From Campylobacterales bacterium (GTDB taxonomy: Bacteria; Campylobacterota; Campylobacteria; Campylobacterales; QNZT01): 17,436 nt of DNA. Positions within the stretch are counted from its first letter, which is position 1; every line of letters starts with the position of its first letter. The stretch is from contig JALWKJ010000109.1 in NCBI GenBank assembly GCA_027081495.1, positions 1 through 17,436 of the forward strand, in the 5' to 3' direction. Below, piece after piece: positions 5,308 through 14,605 of this stretch. The translations under genes were made by a program, and so were the position numbers. The notes beneath the pieces were generated by a model. The model saw nothing but the letters and a program-made list of their open reading frames with translations. It was not told the origin of the DNA and searched no databases.

Positions 5308-8300
5308 ATGTTAAATAGTTTACGGTCAGGAAACCGATTACGCGTAGATTTTTCAAAAAATCCAAAACATATAAAAGTACCGAATCTTTTACAACTTCAA
5401 CAAAAAAGTTACGAGCAGTTTCTTAGTGTCGGAGGCAAAGCGAAAGATAGCGGTATCGAAAAGGTTTTTACTTCGATTTTTCCTATTCATGATCCCCAAA
5501 ATCGTTTAACGCTTGAGTATGTCGAAAGTGAAATCGGCAAACCTAAATATACTATTCGTGAATGCATGGAAAGAGGTCTGACATATTCGGTTTATCTCAA
5601 GATGAAAATAAGATTGATTTTGTGGGAAAAAAACGAAAAGACAAATGAAAAAACAGGCGTAAAAGACATAAAGGAACAGATTCTTTATATTCGTGATATT
5701 CCTTTGATGACGGGACGAACATCGTTTATTATAAATGGAGTCGAGAGAGTCGTCGTAAATCAGCTTCATAGAAGTCCCGGCGTTATCTTTAAAGAGGAAG
5801 AGAGTTCGACTCTTGCAAACAAACTTTTATATACGGCGCAGATTATACCCGATCGAGGTTCTTGGCTTTATTTTGAATACGACGCGAAAGATACCCTTTA
5901 TGTGAGAATCAACAAAAGAAGAAAAGTTCCCGTGACGATACTCTTTAGAGCGCTTGGTTACAGCAAACAGGATATTTTAAAACTTTTTTATCCTATACAG
6001 ACAATAAAAATAATCGACGGTAAATTTCTTATCAAGTTTAACGAAAAAGAGTTTTTAGGAAAGGTAGAATTCGATCTTCGCGATCAAGACGGTAATTTGT
6101 TGGTATCCGCGGGAAAAAGATTGACGGCGAAAAAAGCGGCGAAAATGAAAGAAAGCGGAATCGAATGGATCGAGTATCCGGTCGAAATTCTCATGAATAG
6201 ATTTTTGGCGTCACCGATAATCGATAATGAAAGCGGAGAAGTTCTTTTTGAAACGCTTACTCAGTTGGACGATGCGAAATTGGCTCAAATGATCGAAATG
6301 AAACTCGATGAAATCGAAATCGCGAACGATCTAGCGCCGGGAGTCGATGACGCTATCATAAACTCTTTTATCGCTGATACGGAAATGATGAAACTTTTAA
6401 AGCAAACGGAAGAGATAGAAGACGAAAACGATTTAGCCGCCATCAGAATTTATAAAGTAATGAGACCAGGAGAGCCTGTTACGAAAGAGGCGGCAAAAGA
6501 GTTTATAAAAGATCTTTTCTTTAATCCGGAGAGATATGATTTAACGAGAGTGGGTCGTATGAAGATGAATCATAAGCTTTTTATCAGCGTGCCTTCGTAT
6601 GTTACCGTTTTAACGACGGAAGATATCATAAATACCGTTCAATACCTCATAAAAGTCAAAAACGGTATCGGGCACATCGATGATAGGGATCACCTAGGAA
6701 ACAGAAGGATAAGAGCGATCGGAGAGCTGCTTTCCGGTGAACTTCACGGCGGACTTGTTAAGATGCAAAAATCGATTCGCGACAAATTCACGACTCTTAG
6801 CGGTTCTATCGAAGAGTTGATGCCTCATGATCTTGTAAATTCAAAAATGGTTACAAATACGATTTTGGAGTTTTTTACGAGCGGACAGCTTTCGCAATTT
6901 ATGGATCAGACAAATCCGTTAAGCGAGCTGACTCACAAAAGAAGACTCTCGGCTCTTGGAGAAGGCGGACTCGTCAAAGAGAGAGCCGGATTTGAAGTTA
7001 GGGATGTTCACCCGACACATTATGGAAGAATATGTCCCGTTGAAACTCCGGAAGGTCAAAATATCGGTCTTATAAATACTCTTGCAAGTTACGCGAAAGT
7101 AAATGAGCTCGGTTTTGTCGAAGCTCCTTATAGAAAAGTGAAAAACGGTAAAGTTACGGATGAAGTTGTCTATTATACCGCGACGCAGGAAGAAGACATT
7201 GTACTTGCTCCCGCATCTACAAAGGTTGACGATGAGGGTAACATAGTAGAACCTATAATCGAAGCTAGAATCAACGGTGAGATAAAATTGATAGAGCGGG
7301 AAAAAGTAAACCTTATAGATCTCTCTCCCGCCATGGTTATGGGTGTGGCGGCGTCGCTTATTCCGTTTTTGGAACACGATGATGCAAACCGTGCTCTTAT
7401 GGGGTCGAACATGCAGCGTCAGGCGGTTCCTCTCATCTGGACGGAAGCGCCATTTGTGGGTACCGGTATCGAGAGTATCGTAGCTAGAGACGCATGGGAG
7501 GCCATCAAAGCCAAACGAGGCGGAGTCATAGAAAAAGTCGATTCAAAAAATATCTATATTTTAGGCGAAGATGAAAACGGAGCGTTTATCGATCACTATT
7601 GGCTTCATAAAAATATGCGTACGAACCAAAATACCTCTTTTACTCAAATTCCCGTCGTAAGAAAAGGACAAAAAGTCGAAACCGGGCAGGTAATCGCCGA
7701 TGGTCCGAGTATGGATAAGGGTGAAATATCTATAGGAAAAAATATATTCGTCGCATTTATGCCATGGAACGGTTATAACTACGAAGACGCTATCGTCGTT
7801 AATGAGAGACTCATAAGGGACGACACTTTTACCTCTTTGCATATTTATGAGCAGGAAATCGAGGCTCGAGAGCTCAAAGACGGTTCCGAAGAGATTACAA
7901 AAGATATTCCGAATGTAAAAGAGGAAAACCTTTTTCATCTTGATGAGAGCGGTATAGTCAAGGTCGGGACATATGTAAAGCCTAGAATGATACTCGTCGG
8001 TAAAGTTTCTCCAAAAGGCGAAGTCAAGCCTACGCCCGAAGAGAGACTTCTTCGCGCGATTTTCGGTGAAAAAGCGGGACATGTCGTTAATAAATCTCTT
8101 TATTGTCCTCAATCGATGGAAGGCGTCGTGGTCGATGTTAAGATTTTTACGAAAAAAGGTTACGACAGAGATCCTAGATCGCTTGAAGCGTTTGAAGCCG
8201 AAAAAGAGAATCTTGATAGAAATCATCATGACAGACTGCTTATGATAGATCGCGAAGAATTATTGCAGATCAACTCCCTTCTTTCAAAAGCTACGCTTGT

Positions 8301-9471
8301 TCAAAGTTGTGAAATCAACGAAAAAACTTTTGAAAAAGGAAGTTGTATTCCTAAAGAGGAGTTTGACAATATTAACAGATTTGCGCTAAATAGCATCGTT
8401 AAATGTTTTGATCAAAAAACTCAAGATAAATATAACGATCTGAAAGTATATTTTAGAGAAGAGAAAAAGCGCCTTAGACTCGAACATGATGAAAAACTCT
8501 CGATTTTGGAAAAAGACGATATATTGCCAAGCGGCGTTACGAAACTCGTAAAAGTCTATATCGCGACAAAAAGAAAACTCAAAGTCGGCGATAAGATGGC
8601 GGGTCGTCATGGAAACAAAGGTATAGTTTCAAACATAGTTCCGGAAATGGATATGCCCTACCTTGAAAGCGGTGAAACCGTAGATATCGTTTTAAATCCC
8701 TTGGGTGTGCCAAGCCGTATGAATATAGGTCAAATTTTGGAAGTTCATCTAGGACTTGCGGGTAGAAGACTCGGACAGCAGTTAAAAGAGATGCTTGAGC
8801 AAAAGCAAGGAGACTGGTTAAAAGATTTAAGATCGAAAATGATCGAAATAGCCGATGTCGCAAAACTGATGAAAGCCAAAGAGTTTTTAGGTTCTTTGAA
8901 CGATGAAGAGTTGTTGGATTACGCTAGAGATTGGAGCAAAGGCGTGAGATTTGCGACGCCGATTTTCGAGGGTACAACGGAAGAGGAGTTTAAAAAACTT
9001 TTTGAACTCGCCAAAATAGACACCGACGGTAAAACAAGACTGTATGACGGAAGAACCGGCGAGCCGATGAAAGAGAGAGTAAATGTCGGTATTATGTATA
9101 TGTTAAAACTGCATCATCTTGTCGATGAAAAAGTTCATGCCAGAAGCACCGGTCCATACTCTTTAGTTACGCAACAACCCGTCGGAGGTAAGGCGCTTTT
9201 TGGCGGACAGAGATTCGGAGAGATGGAAGTATGGGCGCTTGAAGCTTACGGGGCGGCGCATACGCTAAAAGAGATGCTGACGATCAAATCCGATGATGTA
9301 GAGGGAAGAATGCAGGCGTATAGAGCCATAACAAGAGGTGAAAATGTACCCAAAACCGGTATTCCGGAGACATTTTTCGTATTGACCAACGAGTTAAAGT
9401 CGTTGGCGCTTGATGTAGAGATATTTGAAGAAGGAGAAGAGGGTGAAGAATCTGATTCCGATAGAGATTAA
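5308..9471 (+). CDS. rpoB: DNA-directed RNA polymerase beta subunit
   Basis: The beta subunit forms one pincer of RNA polymerase and part of the active site. It has 1387 residues, longer than E. coli (1342) and near other Campylobacterota. The rifampicin pocket lies at about 525-550, with LSQFMDQTNPLSELTHKRR; Asp533, His543 and Ser548 correspond to E. coli D516, H526 and S531, so no classical resistance change is present. Active-site lysines are Lys1096 and Lys1104 in KVGDKMAGRHGNKG (1092-1105). A charged, helix-rich stretch before this (about 970-1075) is in the place of the proteobacterial insertion. The ATG follows TAAGGTGG at 5296-5303. It is not fused to rpoC; its last 29 bp overlap the rpoC start in another frame. 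Confidence 0.99.
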   Translation: MLNSLRSGNRLRVDFSKNPKHIKVPNLLQLQQKSYEQFLSVGGKAKDSGIEKVFTSIFPIHDPQNRLTLEYVESEIGKPKYTIRECMERGLTYSVYLKMKIRLILWEKNEKTNEKTGVKDIKEQILYIRDIPLMTGRTSFIINGVERVVVNQLHRSPGVIFKEEESSTLANKLLYTAQIIPDRGSWLYFEYDAKDTLYVRINKRRKVPVTILFRALGYSKQDILKLFYPIQTIKIIDGKFLIKFNEKEFLGKVEFDLRDQDGNLLVSAGKRLTAKKAAKMKESGIEWIEYPVEILMNRFLASPIIDNESGEVLFETLTQLDDAKLAQMIEMKLDEIEIANDLAPGVDDAIINSFIADTEMMKLLKQTEEIEDENDLAAIRIYKVMRPGEPVTKEAAKEFIKDLFFNPERYDLTRVGRMKMNHKLFISVPSYVTVLTTEDIINTVQYLIKVKNGIGHIDDRDHLGNRRIRAIGELLSGELHGGLVKMQKSIRDKFTTLSGSIEELMPHDLVNSKMVTNTILEFFTSGQLSQFMDQTNPLSELTHKRRLSALGEGGLVKERAGFEVRDVHPTHYGRICPVETPEGQNIGLINTLASYAKVNELGFVEAPYRKVKNGKVTDEVVYYTATQEEDIVLAPASTKVDDEGNIVEPIIEARINGEIKLIEREKVNLIDLSPAMVMGVAASLIPFLEHDDANRALMGSNMQRQAVPLIWTEAPFVGTGIESIVARDAWEAIKAKRGGVIEKVDSKNIYILGEDENGAFIDHYWLHKNMRTNQNTSFTQIPVVRKGQKVETGQVIADGPSMDKGEISIGKNIFVAFMPWNGYNYEDAIVVNERLIRDDTFTSLHIYEQEIEARELKDGSEEITKDIPNVKEENLFHLDESGIVKVGTYVKPRMILVGKVSPKGEVKPTPEERLLRAIFGEKAGHVVNKSLYCPQSMEGVVVDVKIFTKKGYDRDPRSLEAFEAEKENLDRNHHDRLLMIDREELLQINSLLSKATLVQSCEINEKTFEKGSCIPKEEFDNINRFALNSIVKCFDQKTQDKYNDLKVYFREEKKRLRLEHDEKLSILEKDDILPSGVTKLVKVYIATKRKLKVGDKMAGRHGNKGIVSNIVPEMDMPYLESGETVDIVLNPLGVPSRMNIGQILEVHLGLAGRRLGQQLKEMLEQKQGDWLKDLRSKMIEIADVAKLMKAKEFLGSLNDEELLDYARDWSKGVRFATPIFEGTTEEEFKKLFELAKIDTDGKTRLYDGRTGEPMKERVNVGIMYMLKLHHLVDEKVHARSTGPYSLVTQQPVGGKALFGGQRFGEMEVWALEAYGAAHTLKEMLTIKSDDVEGRMQAYRAITRGENVPKTGIPETFFVLTNELKSLALDVEIFEEGEEGEESDSDRD

Positions 9472-12400
9472 TGAAGAAAACCGTCCGAGAGATTTTGAGG
9501 CGTTCAGGCTAAAACTTGCTAGTCCCGAGAGGATACTCTCATGGAGTTACGGCGAAATAAAAAAACCGGAAACCATTAACTATAGAACGCTCAAACCCGA
9601 AAGAGACGGACTTTTTTGCGCAAAGATTTTTGGACCTGTACGCGATTACGAGTGTCTTTGCGGCAAATATAAAAAAATGCGCTATAAAGGGATTAAATGT
9701 GAAAAATGCGGTGTTGAAGTAACTACATCGAAAGTACGGCGATCCAGGATGGGACATATAGAACTCGTCACGCCGGTGGCTCATATCTGGTATGTCAATT
9801 CGCTTCCAAGCAGAATAGGTACTCTTTTGGGAATAAAGATGAAAGATCTCGAGAGGGTTCTTTATTATGAAGCGTATATAGTCAAAAGTCCCGGCGAAGC
9901 TTATTATGATCATGAAAATACGAAAAAAGTTTTAAAATACGATGTATTGAACGAAGAGCAGTACCAATCGCTTGAGCAAAGATTCGTCGATTCCGGTTTT
10001 GACGCTCAAATGGGCGGAGAGGCGATAAAAGAGCTCTTGGAAGATTTTGATTTGATTGAAACGCTGGAAACTTTGAAGCAGGAGATGGAAAATACGAAAT
10101 CTGAAGCAAAAAAGAAACAACTCGTAAAACGGCTTAAAGTTGTCGAATCTTTTGTAAACAGCGGCAATAGACCGGAATGGATGATGATAACGATATTGCC
10201 CGTTCTTCCTCCCGATCTAAGACCTTTGGTTTCGCTAGACGGCGGAAAATTCGCGGTTTCCGATGTAAATGATCTTTATAGAAGAGTCATTAACAGAAAC
10301 GCGAGACTTAAAAGACTCGTAGAACTCGACGCTCCGGAAATTATTATAAGAAACGAAAAAAGAATGCTGCAAGAGTCCGTTGACGCGCTTTTTGACAACG
10401 GTCGTAGAGCGAACGCCGTCAAGGGAGCGAACAAAAGACCTCTTAAATCTTTGAGTGAAATCATCAAAGGTAAGCAGGGCCGTTTTCGTCAAAATCTTCT
10501 CGGAAAGAGGGTTGACTTCTCCGGAAGATCCGTAATCGTAGTCGGTCCCAGTCTTCGAATGGATCAGTGCGGATTACCCAAGACGATGGCGCTTGAGCTT
10601 TTTAAACCGCACCTTTTGGCAAAGCTTGAAGATAAAGGGTACGCGACGACTATCAAGCAGGCAAAAAGGATGATTGAATCTAAAACGAACGAAGTTTGGG
10701 AGTGTTTACAAGAAGTGGTTGACAACTACCCCGTTATGCTAAACCGCGCCCCGACTCTTCATAAACTTTCGATTCAGGCATTTCACCCGGTTTTGATAGA
10801 CGGTAAGGCTATACAGCTTCATCCTCTCGTATGTTCGGCGTTTAATGCGGATTTTGACGGCGATCAGATGGCGGTTCATGTTCCTCTTTCTCGTGAAGCT
10901 ATCGCCGAGTGCAAGATACTAATGCTCTCTTCAAACAATATTTTGCTTCCGGCTTCGGGTAAAGCTATTGCCGTTCCTACTCAAGATATGGTTTTGGGGA
11001 TCTATTATCTTAGTCTTGAAAAAGAGAACGCAAAAGGGGCAAATAAACTTTTCGCGAGCATAGATGAAATTAAAATCGCGCTTGACGCCGGGGTTTTGGA
11101 AACGCAGGCAAAAATAAAAACCGTCGTTGACGGAAGACTCGTTCATACCACGGCGGGACGAATGATCATCAAAGCGAAACTTCCCGACTATGTTCCCGAA
11201 GATCTATGGAACAGGGTTTTAAAGAAAAAAGATATAGGAAATCTCGTAGATCATATTTATAAAATCGGCGATACTTATGCGACTGCCGAAATTTTGGACA
11301 GTTTGAAGGCTCTGGGTTTTAAATACTCAACGGACGCCGGTATATCTATATCGATAGACGATATCAATGTTCCGGCAAATAAAGAAGAAGTGATTAAAGA
11401 ATCGAAGAAGAAAGTTCTTGAGATACAGCAGCAGTTTTCGGCCGGTCTTTTGACGGAGCAGGAGAGATACAATAAAATTATTGATATATGGACAAATACG
11501 AATAATCTTCTCGCAAACGAGATGATGAATTTGATGAAACATGATAAACAGGGATTTAACTCCATTTATATGATGGCGGATTCCGGAGCTAGAGGTTCGG
11601 CGGCGCAAATCAGACAGCTTGCGGGTATGCGTGGACTTATGGCAAAACCCGACGGCTCTATCATCGAAACTCCGATTATTTCCAATTTCCGTGAAGGTTT
11701 AAATGTTTTGGAATATTTTATCTCTACTCACGGCGCTAGAAAAGGTTTGGCGGATACGGCGCTTAAAACCGCAAACGCCGGATATCTTACTAGAAAGTTG
11801 GTTGATGTCAGTCAAAATGTGAAGATTTCCGAAGATGACTGTGGAACTCATGAAGGTGTCGAAATTACCGAAATAAATGTTCACGGCGAGCTTGTAGAAT
11901 CTCTTGAAGATAGAGTTTTGGGAAGAGTGCTTGCCGAAAACATCATAGATCCGATAACAAATGAAGTTCTTTTCGTAGAGGGGACTTTGATAGACGAAAA
12001 GGCCGCTCAAAATATAAAAGAGGCGGGAATTAAAGCCGCGGTTATTAGAACGCCGATTACTTGTAAGTCGAACAAAGGCGTATGCGCTAGATGTTACGGC
12101 CTTAATCTCGGTAAAGCGAAACTGGTAAAAAAAGGCGAAGCGGTCGGTATTATCTCGGCGCAGTCTATCGGCGAGCCCGGAACTCAGCTTACGCTTAGAA
12201 CATTTCACATCGGAGGTACGGCTTCGACCGAGCAGCAAGACAAACAGGTTGTCGCTAAAAAAGAGGGATTTATCCGATTTTACAATCTTAAAACCTATGT
12301 CAATTCAAACGGAGAAAAAATAGTCGCAAATAGAAGAAATGCCGCGGTTTTACTTGTCGAGCCTAAGATCAAAGCTCCGCTTGACGGAAAAGTAAGCGTA

Positions 12401-13954
12401 GAGTATGCTCATGAAGAGATGGTTATAAGTATCAAAGGCAAAAAAGAGAGCGCGAAATTCGTTCTTAGAAAAAACGATATAGCAAAACCGAATGAACTTG
12501 CCGGAATCAGCGGAAAGATGGAAGGGAAATTTTATCTTCCATATGACGGCAAAGATGTAAAAGAGGGCGAGAGTATAGTTGAAGTAATCAAAGAGGGATG
12601 GAATATACCCAACAGGATACAATTCGGTAGTATTTTAAAGATAGAAAACGGAGAGCCCGTTGTTCAAAAGATTAGCGCTAGGGCTGACGGTGTGATCAAG
12701 TATTTTCAATTATCCGGAGATTTTCTTGAGAGATTTGAGAATATTAAAAAAGGACATGTCGTTGACGAAAAAGGACTTTTTGCGATAATCGCCGATGAAG
12801 AGGGTAGAGAAGCGGTAAGACACTATATTCCTAGAAAGTCCATTGTTGAGTTTGACGACAACCAAAGCGTATCGGCTGCCGATATCATCGCTAAACCTCA
12901 AAGCGACGAACAGATCATTATAGCCGAATGGGATCCGTACTCTACTCCTATTATCGCGGAAGAAGACGGTGTCGTGACTTTTGAAGATATCGAGCCCGGT
13001 CATACGGCAACCGAACAGCTTGATGAATTTGGACAATCAAGACTTGTAATAAACGAATATATTCCATCGGGATATAAACCGGCGATCGTTTTAGCCACAA
13101 ACGGAGGCGAGATAAAAAAATACTCGCTCGAGCCTAAAACATCGATTTTGGTTGAAAACGGCGCTGAAGTCAAGCAGGCCGACGAGTTGGCGAAAATTCC
13201 TAAAGCGGCGGCAAAATCAAAAGATATTACAGGAGGTCTTCCAAGGGTCAGCGAGCTTTTTGAAGCAAGAAAACCAAAAAGCCCGGCCGTTATAGCGGAG
13301 GTTGCCGGAACGGTTAGATTCGGAAAACCGCTTCGGGCGAAAGAGAGAATCATCATCGATACCGACGATGGAAATTTCAAAGAGTATCTTGTCGATAAAA
13401 ACAGACATATTCTAGTACATGCCGGAGAGTATGTGCAAGTTGGGGAAAAATTGACCGACGGTCAAGTTTCAAGTCATGATATTCTTAGAATCATGGGCGA
13501 AAAATCTCTGCACTTTTATCTCATAAGTGAAATACAGCAGGTTTATCGCTCACAAGGCGTCGCCATCAGCGATAAACATATAGAGGTGATTGTTTCACAG
13601 ATGTTAAGACAGGTAAAAATCGTTGACAGCGGCGATACCCATTTTATTACCGGGGATCTGATAAGTCGAAGAAAACTAAGAGAAGAGAATGAAAGAATAA
13701 TCAAAATAGGCGGAGAACCGGCTATCGCGGAACCGACTCTTCTTGGGGTTACGAGAGCGGCTATAAATGCCGATTCTATCATCTCGGCGGCATCTTTCCA
13801 AGAGACTACGAAAGTTCTCACGGAAGCTAGTATCGCAGGAAAGACGGATTATCTCGAAGATCTTAAAGAAAATGTTATATTGGGTCGAATGATACCTGTT
13901 GGAACGGGTATGTATAAAGATCAAAAAGTAAAACTGAAATTTAACGAAGCCTGA
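9443..13954 (+). CDS. rpoC: DNA-directed RNA polymerase beta' subunit
   Basis: The beta' subunit holds the catalytic magnesium of RNA polymerase. I chose the GTG at 9443, giving 1503 residues, because AAGGAG (9431-9436) lies 6 nt upstream and the protein then begins MKNLIPIEINEENRPRDFEA, like its relatives. A TTG at 9425 is possible but lacks a good site. The first zinc site is Cys71, Cys73, Cys86 and Cys89. The catalytic NADFDGD lies at 468-474, with Asp470, Asp472 and Asp474. The second zinc site is Cys800, Cys874, Cys881 and Cys884, spaced as in E. coli. The start overlaps rpoB by 29 bp, so translation is probably coupled. A terminator follows 7 bp after the stop. Confidence 0.98.
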   Translation: MKNLIPIEINEENRPRDFEAFRLKLASPERILSWSYGEIKKPETINYRTLKPERDGLFCAKIFGPVRDYECLCGKYKKMRYKGIKCEKCGVEVTTSKVRRSRMGHIELVTPVAHIWYVNSLPSRIGTLLGIKMKDLERVLYYEAYIVKSPGEAYYDHENTKKVLKYDVLNEEQYQSLEQRFVDSGFDAQMGGEAIKELLEDFDLIETLETLKQEMENTKSEAKKKQLVKRLKVVESFVNSGNRPEWMMITILPVLPPDLRPLVSLDGGKFAVSDVNDLYRRVINRNARLKRLVELDAPEIIIRNEKRMLQESVDALFDNGRRANAVKGANKRPLKSLSEIIKGKQGRFRQNLLGKRVDFSGRSVIVVGPSLRMDQCGLPKTMALELFKPHLLAKLEDKGYATTIKQAKRMIESKTNEVWECLQEVVDNYPVMLNRAPTLHKLSIQAFHPVLIDGKAIQLHPLVCSAFNADFDGDQMAVHVPLSREAIAECKILMLSSNNILLPASGKAIAVPTQDMVLGIYYLSLEKENAKGANKLFASIDEIKIALDAGVLETQAKIKTVVDGRLVHTTAGRMIIKAKLPDYVPEDLWNRVLKKKDIGNLVDHIYKIGDTYATAEILDSLKALGFKYSTDAGISISIDDINVPANKEEVIKESKKKVLEIQQQFSAGLLTEQERYNKIIDIWTNTNNLLANEMMNLMKHDKQGFNSIYMMADSGARGSAAQIRQLAGMRGLMAKPDGSIIETPIISNFREGLNVLEYFISTHGARKGLADTALKTANAGYLTRKLVDVSQNVKISEDDCGTHEGVEITEINVHGELVESLEDRVLGRVLAENIIDPITNEVLFVEGTLIDEKAAQNIKEAGIKAAVIRTPITCKSNKGVCARCYGLNLGKAKLVKKGEAVGIISAQSIGEPGTQLTLRTFHIGGTASTEQQDKQVVAKKEGFIRFYNLKTYVNSNGEKIVANRRNAAVLLVEPKIKAPLDGKVSVEYAHEEMVISIKGKKESAKFVLRKNDIAKPNELAGISGKMEGKFYLPYDGKDVKEGESIVEVIKEGWNIPNRIQFGSILKIENGEPVVQKISARADGVIKYFQLSGDFLERFENIKKGHVVDEKGLFAIIADEEGREAVRHYIPRKSIVEFDDNQSVSAADIIAKPQSDEQIIIAEWDPYSTPIIAEEDGVVTFEDIEPGHTATEQLDEFGQSRLVINEYIPSGYKPAIVLATNGGEIKKYSLEPKTSILVENGAEVKQADELAKIPKAAAKSKDITGGLPRVSELFEARKPKSPAVIAEVAGTVRFGKPLRAKERIIIDTDDGNFKEYLVDKNRHILVHAGEYVQVGEKLTDGQVSSHDILRIMGEKSLHFYLISEIQQVYRSQGVAISDKHIEVIVSQMLRQVKIVDSGDTHFITGDLISRRKLREENERIIKIGGEPAIAEPTLLGVTRAAINADSIISAASFQETTKVLTEASIAGKTDYLEDLKENVILGRMIPVGTGMYKDQKVKLKFNEA

Positions 13955-13961
13955 TTGTTTT

Positions 13962-14004
13962 CGCAAGGAAGTTAGTTAAAAACTTTCTTGCGTATCTTCT
14001 TTTT
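13962..14004 (+). terminator. Intrinsic terminator after rpoC
   Basis: CGCAAGGAAGTT (13962-13973) pairs with AACTTTCTTGCG (13981-13992), twelve pairs with one G-U, around a 7-nt loop. A T-rich tail (TATCTTCTTTTT) follows. This marks the end of the ribosomal protein-rpoBC transcript. It is the clearest plus-strand terminator within the gene block. Confidence 0.85.
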
Positions 14005-14046
14005 ACTCCATAAAAACGGCTTAAATTAAGCATTTTATAAATAAAA

Positions 14047-14074
14047 TTTGAGTATTATTGCGCACCTTTATAGA
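14047..14074 (+). promoter_or_regulatory. Probable promoter of rpsL
   Basis: After the rpoC terminator, rpsL needs its own promoter. TTTGAGTATTAT (14047-14058) contains TATTAT as a possible -10 box with a start near 14065. Alternatively TTTGAGTATT is the upstream TTTAAGTNTT-like element of Campylobacter promoters and TATAGA (14069-14074) is the -10. The preceding stretch is AT-rich and has a small palindrome, GCTTAAATTAAGC (14019-14031). The exact box is uncertain, but a promoter in this spacer is likely. Confidence 0.45.
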
Positions 14075-14114
14075 CCGTATATCGTTTATAGAGAAAATTA
14101 AAAAAGGATAAAAT

Positions 14115-14486
14115 GTGCCAACTATTAATCAGTTGATTCGTAAAGAGAGAAAAAAGGTGATTAAAAAGTCAAAATCGCCGGCACTTGACAAATGTCCGCA
14201 AAGAAGAGGCGTTTGTACGAGAGTTTACACTACGACTCCCAAAAAGCCTAACTCGGCGCTTAGAAAAGTAGCCAAAGTCAGACTTACCAGCGGATTTGAA
14301 GTGATCAGTTATATCGGTGGAGAAGGACATAACCTTCAAGAACACTCGATCGTACTCGTAAGAGGCGGAAGGGTAAAAGATTTACCGGGTGTTAAGTATC
14401 ATATCGTTCGTGGAGCGCTAGATACGGCAGGTGTTGCAAATAGAAAAGTTGCAAGAAGTAAATACGGAACAAAAAGACCTAAGTAA
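14115..14486 (+). CDS. rpsL: 30S ribosomal protein S12
   Basis: S12 lies at the decoding centre and helps set translational accuracy. The 123 residues match the family. The loop TTPKKPNSALRK (40-51) holds Lys43 and the RVKDLPG loop (86-92) holds Lys88. Both are the streptomycin-sensitive residues. The start is GTG at 14115, giving MPTINQLIRK. An ATG sits 2 nt earlier in another frame (ATGTG) and opens only a 7-codon reading frame. AAGGA at 14104-14108 fits the GTG slightly better by spacing (6 nt versus 4). A palindrome across the stop codon forms a terminator-like hairpin before rpsG. Confidence 0.98.
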   Translation: MPTINQLIRKERKKVIKKSKSPALDKCPQRRGVCTRVYTTTPKKPNSALRKVAKVRLTSGFEVISYIGGEGHNLQEHSIVLVRGGRVKDLPGVKYHIVRGALDTAGVANRKVARSKYGTKRPK

Positions 14487-14504
14487 ACGATCGTTTACTT
14501 TTTT
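14481..14504 (+). terminator. Terminator-like palindrome across the rpsL stop codon
   Basis: Positions 14481-14500 are a perfect 20-bp palindrome. In RNA an 8-bp stem (AAGUAAAC/GUUUACUU) closes a GAUC loop, and a run of six Ts (14499-14504) overlaps and follows the stem. The rpsL stop TAA (14484-14486) lies inside the 5' arm, so a terminating ribosome would block the hairpin. It looks like an attenuator between rpsL and rpsG-fusA. The stem has few G-C pairs, so efficiency is uncertain. Confidence 0.65.
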
Positions 14505-14554
14505 ATATAAAAAACTATAAAAATAATTGTAATTAATTTGGGCAGGGTTTATCG

Positions 14555-14582
14555 TTGAAATTTGGTAAAGTTTGAGTAAATT
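14555..14582 (+). promoter_or_regulatory. Possible promoter of rpsG-fusA
   Basis: TTGAAA (14555-14560), a 16-bp gap and TAAATT (14577-14582) resemble a -35/-10 pair. The start would be near 14589, leaving about 17 nt before the rpsG ATG but still including its Shine-Dalgarno. The segment TTTGAGTA (14571-14578) also occurs before rpsL at 14047-14054. A terminator-like hairpin upstream makes a separate promoter plausible. The hexamers are weak. Confidence 0.3.
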
Positions 14583-14605
14583 TTGCAAAAAATTGAAGGA
14601 AGACT

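Noticed and set aside
7561..8229. 222-codon minus-strand reading frame inside rpoB
   Set aside because: It is a shadow of a long conserved gene, with no family resemblance and no ribosome site.
9425..9442. Upstream TTG start for rpoC
   Set aside because: It is a rare start codon without a well-spaced Shine-Dalgarno; the GTG at 9443 has AAGGAG 6 nt upstream and fits the family N-terminus.
11699..12238. 179-codon minus-strand reading frame inside rpoC
   Set aside because: It is a shadow of rpoC over the second zinc-site region, with no recognisable protein.
14019..14031. 13-bp palindrome GCTTAAATTAAGC as a second terminator after rpoC
   Set aside because: The stem would be only five mostly A-T pairs with a 3-nt loop and an interrupted T-run; it is too weak to call by itself.
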